64,000 nucleotides of DNA from Nicotiana tabacum (GCF_000715075.1 NC_134101.1:197304103-197368102), one strand, 5' to 3'. Shown: positions 1 through 11,913, counted from the stretch's first letter. Numbers and translations: made by a program. The notes: a model not told the origin generated them from the letters alone.

Positions 1-878
1 CATATTTTTATTCTGTTCTTTGAATTTGAATAGTTGGAATGAATATAACCTATATTCGGAAATCATAATCGACGAATAACCTTTTATAGATTGCAAATTC
101 TTTTCAAAGAATTTATAGGCCTCTAAATAGGAGTTTTCTCATGATTTTTACATAAAAGAAATACATGAATATAATAAACAATTTATGGAAAATCCCTAAA
201 CCATTACAAATATTTTGCACAATTAGGGATACGTTCGCGTACCCTGGTTATATTTTTAAAAGTAAAAATTTGGATTATGCGTACGCACAATTTCGAACGA
301 ATATTTAATAAAAGGATTTTTCCAAAGGCGTTAAATCAATTTCATAAAAACCCGAGATGTACGGTTCATTATTCAAGAAAAACAAATATTCTAGATTCAA
401 CACAATTTCGAAAAATGATTGCTTAATAAATATATTATAAAAAGTTATTGTGTACACGTACGCGTGACACAAGTCCGCAATTTTTTTTTAACACGAATAT
501 ACGTACGCGTAATTCGATTCAAAGAAGGGTCATCAATAAGCGGTAGTAAAAACATGTAACATCAATGTATTTAATAAAATCAAGGTAATTAAGCCAATAA
601 TAAAAACAGTTACGCGACCGTGCTAGAACCACGGAATCCGGAAATGCCTAACACCTTCTTCCGGATTAACAGAATTCCTTACTCAGGATTTCTGGTTCGC
701 AGAATAATAAACAGAGTCATATTCTCCTCGATTCAGGGATTATAATTGGTGACTTGGGACGCCTTAAAATTCCCAGGTGGCGACTCTAAAACAAATAAAC
801 AAATCCCGTTTCGACTGTCCTTCAATTGGAGAAAACTCCCCACGCGCCCCGCGGGCGCGGCAAAAAGGAGGTGCGACA
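1..878 (+). repeat. 3' part of the 5' LTR of the Ogre/Tat element
   Basis: Base 1 aligns with 17735 of the 3' LTR. The LTR ends ...GTGCGACA at 878, directly before the primer site. It carries a 45 bp segment (455-499) that is missing from the 3' LTR. About 3.7 kb of this LTR lies left of the window. The short open frame at 746-946 runs across the LTR end and is not a gene. Confidence 0.95.
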
Positions 879-882
879 GCTC

Positions 883-900
883 TGGTGACTCTGCTGGGGA
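883..900 (+). promoter_or_regulatory. Primer binding site, tRNA-Arg type
   Basis: TGGTGACTCTGCTGGGGA starts 5 bp after the LTR end. It matches the complement of the 3' end of plant tRNA-Arg(ACG), expected TGGCGACTCCGCTGGGGA, except for two C-to-T changes. tRNA-Arg priming is known for Ogre-like elements. The tRNA assignment is from memory of the tRNA sequence. Confidence 0.75.
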
Positions 901-1677
901 CAAAAGTGGTCAAACTGTAACCCAAAACCATTGGTTCAGGGTTTAAAGAATTCGAGCTTAAAATATCTGTGTTAATTGGTTTTATTTACTATGAGAATTT
1001 CAACTGTTTATATGCTAATATGCTAAATGTTGCTGTTTACCGCTTTAATATTATTTGAATTGTGAATATATACAACTGCTACGAAACCCCCTTCTTTCTG
1101 AGTCTTCTGAATTTATGGTGTACACGTGCGCGTGACCCACCTTTCTGTTAGAGTCGTACCAAATAAGACGGAGTTGGGACAAGTAACTAGGCCGGGCAGA
1201 CTTGCGTGCTCCCGGTACGTTGCCCCCGCTTCGGCTCAAACTGTCCGTTTGGGTAAGCCAGGTTTAGAACAATCAACCTAAGGTTTTACACTTAGAATAA
1301 CTCAGCCATGTACCAGATCCCTAGTAGGAACGAATATTTGCATCATATGCATTTGGCCTTGGAGACTCAACACAGGGGTTGGGTATGTCTTGGACAGGTG
1401 AACCCAAAATAAAAAGACCATCATGATGCATCCTATTTGTTACTTGTGCATTCATTTGCCTCGAACATGCTTGTTGACCAGTTTAAATAAAATCATGGTA
1501 AGAAGAAAGGAATAAAATGGGTTGTTTTAAATTTCGAAAAAAAAAGAAAGAAAAAGGTTTTAAATCTTGAAATAAAGGTATTTAATAAATAAATAAAAAA
1601 AATTCGAAAATTACTTTTTTAGTATAAATTTTCAAAAATGAATTTTGACTTTATCAAAATTAAATTTCAGATACAAA
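901..1677 (+). other. Untranslated leader of the Ogre/Tat element
   Basis: No coding frame with family similarity is seen. A T/A-rich stretch ends in AAATTTCAG at about 1661-1669, just before the ORF1 start. It looks like a 3' splice site, so ORF1 could be translated from a spliced leader. A second copy of the GTACACGTGCGCGTGAC-like motif of the LTR is near 1119. Confidence 0.5.
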
Positions 1678-3750
1678 ATGAGCATCACACAAAGCCCCTC
1701 ATCCACAAGTACGGAAGAATTTCTATGTCAGCTTCAAATGTGGTGGTATGATTTAGGCGAAGACGGTCAAAAATGGGTCGTCAAGCATTTGGGAAATCTC
1801 ACGGACATTATGAAAGTTAAACCCCGTGATGATTTGATTGCGGCGTTAGTAACTTTCTGGGATCCTGTTCACAATGTTTTTCGTTTCTCTGACTTCGAGC
1901 TTACTCCTACATTAGAGGAGATAGCTGGATATACTGGTTTTGACGGAAGTTTAAGAAATCAAAGCTTGATATTCACAAAGGCTCCTTCAATACATCGATT
2001 CTTCGGTCTTTTGAACATCAGCAGTCAAATCAGGAAAAGCAATATCATCAATGGATGTTGTTCCTTCAACTTTTTGTATTCAAGGTTCGGAAAGTCAGAT
2101 GGGTTTGAAATTCATGAAAAAGGCCTTACCAATAAGCAAAACAAAGACACTTGGCAGATTCACCGTCGATTTTCTTTCATGGTGGCTTTTCTAGGAGTCA
2201 TGGTCTTCCCAAATAAAGAGCGAACAATTGATATTCGCACCGCAAAAGTTGTGCAAATCCTTACCACCAAAGAAAATCACACCCTTGTCCCCATCATTCT
2301 ATCAGATATTTATCGGGCTCTGACTTTATGTAAATCAGGAGCAACGGTCTTCGAAGGATGCAAAATTTTGTTGCAAATGTGGGTGATGGAGCATCTCCAA
2401 CAACAGCCCAAGATCATACAATATGGGTCAAAAAATGATAATTGCATCGAGAGCTATGAGGAAAGAACAAAAAATTATCAAGCTCCAGAAGGGATGGAAG
2501 CATGGGTATCTCATCTAAAGGCTTTAACGGCAAATCAAATTAAATGGACTCTGGGATGGCTCCCGATGAGGGAAGTAATACATATGTCAACCTCAAATAG
2601 TTATCTACTACTATTGGGATTAAGAAGCATTCAGCCGTATGCACCACTAAGAGTCTTAAGGCAACTAGGGAGATATCAAATAGTTCCTGATGATGAAGAT
2701 TTGAGTACGCAAGTAATCGAATTACACCCAGAAGCCACTATTCCCGAAGCTCTACTTCAGCAGATGTGGAATGGATGTCGATACTTGAAAAGTGATACTC
2801 AAGTCCCAGACACTACAAAGGGTGAGATGAATCCTGAATATGCAAGGTGGTTCGAAAAACGGTCTCGCGTGGATGATGTACCAGAACCTGAGCTGAAAAG
2901 GCCAACAAAAAGACCCCATGTTCAAAACTTCAATGATAAAATCCAAGAGCGGTTGATCTGGGGAGAAAAAGAAAAAGGGTACAAAGCGACTATCCATGCC
3001 CTAAAAGAAAATCTAAGAAGCCTCAGTCTGGAGAAAGATTTGCAAGAACAAGAAGCCGAAGGCGAGAAAAAGAGTCTAGCTTGTGAGAATGAAAATCTTC
3101 ACGCTCGATTCCAAAAAATGAAAAGGATTTCTGAAACGCCAAAGAGGAGCTGGAAGGATCAAAAAACCATCGCCAATCTCTTTGAAAAAATGCAAGATTA
3201 TGATTTCATTCTTGCGGAAAATGAAAGGGCATTGAGCAAAGCAAAAGAAAAGATCCAACAATTAAACGAAGAAGCCAGATCTAACAAGGAACGCCAAGAT
3301 AGGCAATCCGAAAAAGACAAGGCACAATTCAATAAGGAAAAAGACTATTGGATGCGATCAGAAGACCAGCTTCGTGCACAACTAGAAGAGGCAAGAAGAT
3401 GCAACAGAGAACACCAACAAGCAGACCTCGACAGGGAAAGAGCGCAAGCAAGATTAGAGCAGGCCAGACTCCGAGCTTTGTTAGAATCAGCTCTAGATCG
3501 TGAGAACCGTGTCAGAGATATAGCCACCACTCGTCAGCAGCAATTGCAAGACCAAGACCAACGTCTCCAAGGTTTCAGGGCACAAATCTACGACCTGACA
3601 GTCTTCACATCTCAAAGTTATGTAAACTGCCAAGGAATGGATTATGAGAAATTTACTGAGCATGCGCCCACTTTTGCTTGTCATCTAGCAATGGAGTTGG
3701 AAAAGATGTATCATACACTGGGAGGCCATCCAGGTCAAGTACCACATTGA
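1678..3750 (+). CDS. Ogre/Tat ORF1 protein (DUF7745-like N-terminal part plus coiled coil)
   Basis: The open frame begins at a TTG at 1645, but the first ATG is at 1678, giving 690 residues. ORF1 upstream of gag is a known feature of Ogre/Tat elements, and its role is not established. The first ~400 residues contain a conserved block (WWYDLGEDGQKWV, then FWDPVHNVFRF and ELTPTLEEIAGYTGF) typical of the plant retrotransposon domain I know as DUF7745; that name is from memory. Residues ~420-640 are very rich in E, K, Q and R with heptad-like spacing and should form a long coiled coil. There is no signal peptide or membrane segment. The frame is fully open although gag downstream is broken. About 500 bp separate it from gag, so it is a separate product, not a gag fusion. 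Confidence 0.85.
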   Translation: MSITQSPSSTSTEEFLCQLQMWWYDLGEDGQKWVVKHLGNLTDIMKVKPRDDLIAALVTFWDPVHNVFRFSDFELTPTLEEIAGYTGFDGSLRNQSLIFTKAPSIHRFFGLLNISSQIRKSNIINGCCSFNFLYSRFGKSDGFEIHEKGLTNKQNKDTWQIHRRFSFMVAFLGVMVFPNKERTIDIRTAKVVQILTTKENHTLVPIILSDIYRALTLCKSGATVFEGCKILLQMWVMEHLQQQPKIIQYGSKNDNCIESYEERTKNYQAPEGMEAWVSHLKALTANQIKWTLGWLPMREVIHMSTSNSYLLLLGLRSIQPYAPLRVLRQLGRYQIVPDDEDLSTQVIELHPEATIPEALLQQMWNGCRYLKSDTQVPDTTKGEMNPEYARWFEKRSRVDDVPEPELKRPTKRPHVQNFNDKIQERLIWGEKEKGYKATIHALKENLRSLSLEKDLQEQEAEGEKKSLACENENLHARFQKMKRISETPKRSWKDQKTIANLFEKMQDYDFILAENERALSKAKEKIQQLNEEARSNKERQDRQSEKDKAQFNKEKDYWMRSEDQLRAQLEEARRCNREHQQADLDRERAQARLEQARLRALLESALDRENRVRDIATTRQQQLQDQDQRLQGFRAQIYDLTVFTSQSYVNCQGMDYEKFTEHAPTFACHLAMELEKMYHTLGGHPGQVPH

Positions 3751-4252
3751 GCAGAAACCCAATATTTAACAACAAAAGTGGAAAGTGGGGCACGTTGTAA
3801 GATGTTAAGAATTGTATCTTTTATTTTGATTTAAGTGTGTGTGTTTTCAAGCCATTTTCTTAAAATTTTCAAATGTAATTCCATCTTTGTGTAATGAATA
3901 AAAATGATCGCCTTTGGTCCGAACTACGCAAGGTCTGATTCATGTAAGAACATGATACGTAGGCAATCTCTCAGATTCGACCACCACGATAAAAGATATA
4001 TATAATAAACAAAATTGAATAACAATAAAAATTTCAAGAAGGCTGGGATGACACAAGCAACCGAGCGAATGCATAATAGAAAGGGATTATTTGTCTAGGA
4101 GCATTGCATCTCAACGTGTGATTATATATGTGTTAAACTCTCAAAACTAACAAGTTTGTTCATTTCCAGAATTCAAGCAGTTAGTTTCTCTAAAGAGTAT
4201 ACTGGCATATTATCACTATCACACAAGATCAAAAGGACCGATACCCGAAAGT
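3751..4252 (+). other. ORF1-gag spacer
   Basis: Non-coding. It holds the first copy of the conserved hairpin motif (3921-3982). AAATGTAATTCC and AATGAATAAAAATG near 3872-3906 could serve as a poly(A) region for ORF1. Confidence 0.5.
3921..3982 (+). ncRNA. Structured RNA motif, copy A of three
   Basis: Outer stem CTACG (3924-3928) with CGTAG (3958-3962). Inner hairpin TCATGT (3940-3945) with ACATGA (3950-3955), loop AAGA. A possible pseudoknot pairs GGTC (3932-3935) with GACC (3979-3982). The 5' internal loop ends in CTGAT and the 3' side is TA. Copies at 11594 and 13849 keep these pairings with different bases. Function is unknown. Confidence 0.6.
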
Positions 4253-5895
4253 ATGTCTATCCCAGATGTTGACACAGGTATGGAGATAGAAGAGATGGAT
4301 GTCGGGAAAATGAAAGAAGAGATGTTTAAGCTCAAGCAGCAAATGGCTGAGATGTACCAAGCTTGGTCTACAGGACAGTTACCCCCATCTTACCCAAATA
4401 ACCCTGCTCCATCAATGACCCAAACTCAGGATAATATCACCACTGAATTATCCCCAAGTTTCCCCATTTATCAGCACTACCGAGGCACCACCTCTCAGAC
4501 ACCACAGTCTCCACCTCCAAAACCAGTTCCGTACTTTCCTCCACCTATGACTCCTGTTTTCGTAGCACCTCCCCTTGCTACAATCCACAAATCTCCTAGT
4601 GAGCCTACATTCCAGGCCCAAGACAACCAATATTACCCCCCGGAGCCCACCTTCAAAACCTCTGAAATCAATTCAACTGCTTCTCGGTTTGATCTCCCAA
4701 CCAAAATTGACAAGCCAGCCAAAAATGCTGAACAAGAAGAGATGTTCAGGAAGGTCAAAAGTCTAGAACAATCGTTCCGAGACATGCGGGGATTAGGTGG
4801 GCAAGTCAGTGTAGCATACAAAGATTTATGCTTATTCCCCAATGTATAATTGTCAGTTGGCTTCAAGATGCCCAAATTTGACTTATACAGCGGGCACGGC
4901 GACCCGGTAGCCCACTTAAGGGGTTTCTGTAGCAAGATGCGAGGAGCTGGGGGAAAGGATGAATTATTAATGCTTACTTCAGTCAAAGTGTAAGCGGATC
5001 GGCTTTGGAGTGGTATACACGCCAGGACCATGGAAGATGGTACACCTGGGATGACCTGGCACAGGCATTCGCATACCATTTCCAATACAATCTGGAAATC
5101 ATCCTAGATCGGTTATCTTTGACCAAATTTGAGAAGAAACACAATGAGAGTTTCAGAGAGTATGGTTTTCGGTGGAGAGAACAGGCAGCAAGAGTAGATC
5201 CTCCTATGAAGGAGAGCGAAATGATAGACTACTTCCTCCAAGCCTAGGAACCGACTTACTATGCCCATTTGGTTTTAGCGGTTGGGAAATCATTCAACGA
5301 AGTAGTGAAGATGGGAGGTATGGTGGAAGAAGGCCTCAAGACAAATAAAATCATGAGCTATTCAGCAATTAAGGCAACTACTCAAGCTATCCAAGGCGGG
5401 GTAGGAGGAATCGGAAGAAAGAAAAGGGAGGAAGCAGCCGTAGTTGATTCAGGAATTTGGCCGGGACCCAGAGGTTCACCGCTTTACTATAATCAACAAC
5501 GACCTCGCCCATCAGCTTACCACCATGATTCGTCCCAACACTACTATCACCCTTCAGAGCCTCATTTTGCCATTAACCATGCTCAAGCATACAATCAGCC
5601 ACTTGTTCACACCAATTGGCATGCTCCTGTCACACCAAATACTTACCCACGAGCCTATCCCGGACCAGGTTTTAGGCCTAGGCCAGCATTCAGGGGAGAA
5701 AGGGAACAGAAAAAGAAAACTTACACTCCATTGGGAGAGTCTTACACTAGTCTGTTCCACAGGCTGAGACAGCTAGATATGCTGAGACCAATACAATCCA
5801 AACTACCAAATCCTCCACCAAAGAATCTGGATTACACCATTAGCTGTGAATATTGCTCCGGTGCGCCAGGCCATGATACGGAGAAATGTTGACAT
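4253..5895 (+). pseudogene. Broken gag (capsid-nucleocapsid) of the Ogre/Tat element
   Basis: Gag packages the element RNA. The N-terminal part has a short coiled coil (KMKEEMFKLKQQMAEMYQ) and a proline-rich linker. The capsid-like core runs from FKMPKFDLY near 4860 to about 5400 (LEWYTRQ, WREQAARVDPP, MVEEGLKTNKIMSYSAIK). A CCHC-type knuckle (CEYC...GHDTEKC) sits at the end, with five rather than four residues before the His. Four lesions are visible: TAA at 4847-4849, a one-base loss near 4970 that moves the frame, TAG at 5245-5247, and TGA at 5890-5892 right after the zinc knuckle. Without them the frame runs into protease. Two of the three stops look like C-to-T or G-to-A transitions, as expected for methylated silenced DNA. 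Confidence 0.88.
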
Positions 5896-7715
5896 TTGAA
5901 AAATGCAATACAAGAGCTGATTGATACTAATAAAATCGAAGTTCAAACCCTCGAAGCTCCAAATATCAATAGAAATCCAATGCCAGCCCATCAAGAGGCT
6001 AACATGATAGAAATCATACAAGCTGATGGAGGGACAAAGAAGCCGTCACAAACTGTCATGATGATCAAAACTCATGAAACCAAGCCAGATAAGCAGTTAA
6101 TGGAGGAGAAGCCGGTGTCTAAGCAGAACAAAAATGGTGATGAACCGTCTATGATAGTCGATGAGGGATCATCGAGCAAAGTTGCCGCAAAACAAGAAAG
6201 GCCGAAAGTGATAGTACCAGGGGTTGCTAACAAACCCATTGTATTCGTGGAAGGAGCCCGTACAGATAGGGTTATTGTTGCACCTGTAATCCAGCTGCCG
6301 GTCATCAACAACAAGGCCATCCCATGGAACTATGAACGGGTGACTGTAATGTACAAGGGCAAAGAAATCAAGGAAGAAGTGTGTGAGGTGCAAGGCTTGA
6401 CACGTTCGGGAAGATGTTTTACTCCCGAAGAGCTGAGAAAAACTAAAAACAATCCAATGCCAACAAAGAGAGCTGTGACGGAAGAAGAGGCGGAGGAGTT
6501 TTTAAGAAAAATGAAACTCCATGATTATTCTGTTGTGGATCAATTAAAGAAGACCTCCGCTCAAATTTCATTGTTGTCATTACTGATCCATTCAGAGGAA
6601 CACCGTCTGGCGTTGATGAAAATCCTGAATGAAGCTCATGTTCCTGAAAAGATCTCTGTAAATCATTTGGGCAAAATAGCCGACAGAATCTTTGAAACAA
6701 ATAGAATTACATTTGCTGATGATGAATTACCTGTGGAAGGTACCGAGCACAACAGAGCTCTTTACCTCACCGTAAAATGTGAAAACTCCGTAGTAACCCG
6801 GGTATTGGTTGACAATGGGTCCAGTGCAAACATATGCCCTCTCTCCACTTTAAACAAATTAAAAATTAAAGAGGAGAGGATCCAGAAGAATAGTATCTGC
6901 GTACGAGGATTTGACGGTGGAAGCAGAGATTCATTTGGCGACATAGTGTTGGAACTAACTATAGGGCCAATTGAATTCACAATGGAATTCCAAGTGTTGG
7001 ACATATCTGTTTCTTACAACTTGTTATTGGGTCGACCATGGATCCATGCTGCTAAAGCAGTCCCGTCAACACTACATCAGGCTGTCAAGTTTGAATGGGA
7101 TCATCAAGAAGTAGTCGTGTATGGAGAAGAAAGTTTAAATGCTCACAGCAGTACTATTGTACCGGTCGAGGGAACAGAAAATGACCAGGGACCATGGGTA
7201 TACCAAGTGACAAACATAGTGTCGATAGAGAAAATTCCAGAAGGGAAATACCTTCCGAATCCAAGGATATCCTCTGCATCAATCATGATAGCTTATGAAA
7301 TGTTAAAGAATGGCTTTATACCCGGCAAAGGTTTGGGTTTATCTCTGCAAGGAATTGTACAACCAGTATCTCTCCCCGAGAACTGGGGAACATTCGGTTT
7401 AGGGTTCATACCCACCGCCAACGACATAATAAGGGCCAGGAAGTTGAAACATCAAGCATGGGTTCTTCCAAAACCAGTACCACATCTGTCAAAGTCTTTT
7501 GTCAAGACCGGCGCTAAAAATCGCCCGATAACAATTCCTAAATCCTGGGTCAATCCTGAGAAGGAATTAATTAAAAGGTTCGAGAAATTGTTTAGTGATG
7601 TGAATATGTTGGAAAGCGGAGAAGGGTGTAGCAACGCAGAAGTTCAATTCGTTAGGCCAGAAACAAAGCTCAATAATTGGAAAGCCACTCCTCTCCCAAT
7701 TCGAAAGGAGTCTTG
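5896..7715 (+). CDS. Retropepsin-like protease region of the Ogre/Tat polyprotein
   Basis: This aspartic protease processes the polyprotein. The frame is open from just after the gag TGA; it has no own start and is in the gag frame. The active-site motif is DNGSSA (D at 6811, residue ~306), where most retropepsins have DTG or DSG. The second signature LLLGRPWIH follows at ~7020. Downstream, at about 7290-7370, a glycine-rich block (NGFIPGKGLGLSLQGI) resembles a G-patch, an RNA-binding module found after some retroviral-type proteases. The frame meets TAG at 7717, immediately after a GT splice donor, and the pol frame resumes in phase after the intron. In this copy it would be made only by passing the gag stops. 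Confidence 0.82.
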
Positions 7716-7898
7716 GTAGTTTATTTTGATTTTCTTTCAGTTTGTTTGGGTTATTTCAAGGTTGTAATCCCAAAGTTTATCTTACAGTTGGTTTGAAGTG
7801 TGCAAAACCTTGTTATCTTTCATCATACAATAAAAAGCAGTTTCCTTTTTATTATCATTCCTAATAGCTTTCTTTTCTTTTTCTTCTTTTCTGTACAG
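7716..7898 (+). other. Candidate intron between protease and pol
   Basis: Donor GT at 7716-7717 and acceptor TGTACAG ending at 7898, preceded by a long pyrimidine run (TTTCTTTTCTTTTTCTTCTTTT). Removing the 183 bp deletes the TAG at 7717 and the TAA at 7765 and keeps the same reading phase from protease into pol. Ogre-like elements are known to have a spliced intron before pol; this instance is inferred from sequence only. Confidence 0.7.
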
Positions 7899-10800
7899 TT
7901 CCTTTTACGCTGGCTCTAGTGATATGGCATGCATGAGGAATCCTCAGCCCAGTCTTAAAAATCAATCTGGTTCCGAAATATTAATTCAAGAAATATATTG
8001 TGATTATGAATCAGAATATGATGAAGATGAGGTTTTTGAAGAGATTAGTAAAGAGTTAATTCACTTTGAGGAAAAAATCAAACCTAACTTGAGTGATACC
8101 GAGGACGTCAATATAGGGGACACGAGTAATGTCCGGGAAACTAAAATAAGTGTCCATCTCGAACCAAAGATCCGAGAAGAGTTAATTAAAGAACTCATAG
8201 AATTCAAAGATGTTTTTGCATGGTCGTATGACGACATGCCGGGCTTGAGCACTGATTTAGTGGTCCACAAATTGCCCACCGATCCAACGGTTCCTCCTGT
8301 CAAGCAGAGGCTGAGAAAATTCAAGCCTGATATAAGTATGAGAATTAAGGAAGAAATCACCAAACAATTGGAAGCAAAGGTCATTCGAGTCACTCGATAT
8401 CCTGTTTGGTTGGCTAATGTCGTTCCTGTGCCAAAGAAAGACGGCAAAATTAGAGTATGCGTCGACTATCGCAATCTCAACAAAGCAAGTCCAAAGGATA
8501 ATTTCCCATTACCCAATATCCATATTTTGATCGACAATTGTGCCAAGCATGATATAGGGTCTTTCGTGGATTGTTATGCCGGATATCATCAAATTCTAAT
8601 GGATGAAGAAGATGCAGAAAAGACGGTATTCATCACACCATGGGGAACTTATTGCTATCGGGTAATGTCATTCGGTTTAAAGAACGCTGGGGCAACCTAT
8701 ATGAGAGCAATGACCACAGTGTTTCATGATATGATTCACAAGGAAATTGAGGTGTACGTGGATGATGTGATCATAAAATCAAAGCATCAGGCCGACCACG
8801 TTGGGGATTTGAGGAAGTTTTTCTTGAGACTTCGTAGATACAACCTCAAGCTTAACCCTGCCAAATGTGCATTTGGAGTTCCATCCGGAAATTTGCTGGG
8901 ATTCATAGTCAGTCGACGAGGCATCGAGCTAGATCCGTCAAAGATTAAAGCCATCCAAGAACTGCCACCTCCAAAAAACAAAACTGAAGTAATGAGTTTG
9001 TTGGGGAGGTTAAATTATATCAGCAGGTTTATTGCTCAGCTCACAACAACCTGTGAGCCAATTTTCAAATTGTTAAGAAAGGATGCTGCAGTCAAATGGA
9101 CCGATGAGTGTCAAGAAGCGTTCGATAAAATAAAAGGGTACTTGTCAAACCCACCCGTGTTGGTCCCATCAGAGCCAGGAAGACCTTTGATTCTTTACTT
9201 GACGGTTTTGGAAAATTCATTTGGTTGTGTATTGGGGCAACATGACCTCACTGGCAGAAAAGAACAGGCTATCTACTACCTTAGCAAGAAGTTCACAGCT
9301 TATGAGGTTAAGTATACTCATCTGGAAAAGACATGTTGCGCCCTAACATGGGTAGCTCAAAAATTGAAACACTATTTGTCATCCTACACTACTTACCTCA
9401 TTTCTCGTTTGGATCCATTGAAATACATTTTTCAAAAGCCTATGCCAACGGGAAGACTTGCAAAGTGGCAGATATTGCTCACAGAATTCGACATCATCTA
9501 TGTGACTCGAACTGCAATGAAGGCTCAAGCACTGGCCGATCATTTAGCCGAAAACCCGGTCGATGAGGAATATGAGCCGTTGAAGACTTATTTTCCTGAT
9601 GAAGAAACAATGCATATCGACGAGGTGGAACAAATTGAAAAGCCCGGCTGGAAACTTTTCTTTGATGGAGCCGCTAACATGAAAGGAGTTGGGATAGGAG
9701 CTGTAATCATTTCTGAAACAGGGCATCACTATCCTGTTACGGCTCAATTACGATTTTATTGCACCAATAATATGGCTGAATATGAAGCTTGCATTTTGGG
9801 GTTAAGGCTAGCTGCAGACATGGGTATCCGAGAAATCTTAGTCATGGGAGATTCGGATCTTTTGGTACATCAAATTCAAGGAGAATGGGAAACCCGAGAC
9901 TTGAAGCTCATCCCATACCGACAATGTCTACATGATCTTTGTCAGCGGTTTCAATCAGTGGAATTCCAGCATATTCCAAGAATCCATAATGAGGTGGCCG
10001 ATGCATTGGCTACCCTGGCATCAATGTTGCACCATCCGGACAAAGCTTATGTAGATCCGATACGTATTCAAGTCCACAATCAACACGCTTATTGCAATAT
10101 GGTTGAAGAAGAATTTGATGGTGAACCATGGTTCCACGACATCAAGGAGTATATCAGAATGGGGATATATCCCGCAAAAGCCACAGGAGATCAAAAGAGG
10201 ACCATTAGGCGATTAGCAAATGGATTTTTCTTAAGCGGAGGAGTTTTGTATAAAAGAACACCAGATCTTGGATTATTAAGATGCATAGATGCCAGACAAG
10301 CTACAGCTGTCATGTCTGAAGTACATTCAGGAGTTTGCGGACCCCACATGAGTGGATATATGTTGGCAAAGAAAATCCTCCGAGCTGGTTACTATTGGCT
10401 TACAATGGAGCGAGATTGTATTAGTTTTGTGCGCAAGTGCCATCAATGCCAAATACACGGAGATTTGATTCATTCTCCACCATCCGAGTTGCACACAATG
10501 TCGGCACCATGGCCTTTCGTTGCTTGGGGCATGGATGTGATTGGACCAATTGAGCCGGCAGCATCCAATGGACACAGATTCATTCTGGTAGCTATTGATT
10601 ATTTTACCAAATGGGTTGAGGCCAAGACATTCAAATCAGTAACCAAGAAAGCTGTGGTCGATTTTGTCCACTCAAATATCATATGTCGATTCGGAATCCC
10701 GAAGGTGATCATCACAGATAACGGCGCTAATCTTAACAGCAACTTAATGAAAGAAGTATGTCAACAGTTTAAGATTACACATCGTAACTCTACCCCATAT

Positions 10801-11376
10801 CGGCCCAAGGCGAATGGAGCAGTAGAAGCAGCCAACAAAAACATAAAGAAGATACTTCAGAAAATGGTAGAAGGTTCAAAACAATGGCATGAAAAATTAC
10901 CATTTGCATTATTGGGATACCGCACTACTGTTCGCACTTCAGTAGGAGCAACTCCTTATTTATTGGTATATGGCACTGAAGCAGTAATTCCTGCAGAAAT
11001 TGAGATACCTTCCCTTCGGATCATCGCCGAAGCAAAGATTGATGATGATGAATGGGTCAAAAACCGTCTAGAACAGTTAAACTTGATTGACGAAAAACGA
11101 TTGACCGCAGTATGTCATGGTCAATTATATCAAAGAAGAATAGAAAGAGCGTACAACAAAAAGGTGCGTCCCCGGAAGTTTGAAGTAGGTCAGCATGTGC
11201 TGAAACGTATTCTTCCACATCAGGTTGAAGCAAAGGGCAAATTTGCCCCGAATTGGCAAGGACCATTCATTGTGACCAGAGTATTATCGAATGGTGCACT
11301 ATGCTTAACAGACATTGAAGGCAAATGCATAGATATGGCGATCAATTCTGACGCGGTAAAGAGATATTATGCATAA
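7899..11376 (+). CDS. Ogre/Tat pol: RT, RNaseH, archaeal-type RNaseH, integrase
   Basis: This part copies RNA into DNA and integrates it. The frame is uninterrupted; the first internal ATG is at 7924 (1150 residues), but translation probably enters from the spliced protease exon at 7899. Counted from 7924, an acidic start (~1-60) is followed by RT (~110-360) with VCVDYRNLN and the catalytic YVDD at residues 278-281 (8755-8766). RNaseH spans ~420-520. A second RNaseH begins with FFDGAANMKGVG (~576) and has MAEYEA and MGDSDLLV, the mark of the Tat lineage. Integrase has an HHCC zinc region (H..H..CHQC, ~800-845), then WGMDVIG, ITDNGA and a Glu in the NGAVEAANKN block, the DDE residues. The end has a GPF motif and no chromodomain. 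No key catalytic residue is missing in RT or integrase. Confidence 0.93.
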
Positions 11377-11913
11377 CTTTTTGAGTGTTTGTATTTAGCA
11401 TTATTTCGAAGATTGGAATGACAAAGGCAATTTATTCTGCTATCTGAAACATTATACCCTTTGTTTCCCCTTTGAGCCATACTTGTTTCTTTCCTACCCT
11501 CTCTTGGAATCAATGAAAATCAAGTATGAAATAAAAATAAAAAAATAAAAAAATAAATTTTTTTTTTGGAAAAAATCATCACTATTATTTGGTGAACTAC
11601 GTTTGACCTGATTCCTCAAAGAAGGATACGTAGGCGCTTCACGACTCGGTCATAGGGTGCACAACATACATAAAATGTGCACAAAAAGAAACGTCAAGCG
11701 ACCCCAATCAAGGAACTGGGGCAAGAATTGTATTGGAAATAAGAAAAGATTCCAAGAGTTGTAATTTTAAACACATACCAAAACTGTTTTAGCTTTTAAA
11801 TACCTTTTCCATTTTCTAACCCCATACCAGAAAGACCTTTCGACCAATCTTAGAAAAATGCCGAGACAAGCAAATGAAGATGGTTCATAATACTCTGGTA
11901 CAAACAAGAAAAG
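11377..11913 (+). other. 3' non-coding region after pol
   Basis: No coding frame is seen. It holds an A/T run (11530-11570) and the second copy of the structured motif (11594-11651). Confidence 0.55.
11594..11651 (+). ncRNA. Structured RNA motif, copy B of three
   Basis: Outer stem CTACG (11597-11601) with CGTAG (11629-11633). Inner hairpin TCCT (11613-11616) with AGGA (11623-11626). Possible pseudoknot GACC (11605-11608) with GGTC (11648-11651), which swaps two base pairs relative to copy A. The 5' internal loop again ends CTGAT and the 3' side is TA. Confidence 0.6.

Noticed and set aside
746..946. Short frame over the 5' LTR end
   Set aside because: It spans the LTR end and primer site and has no similarity.
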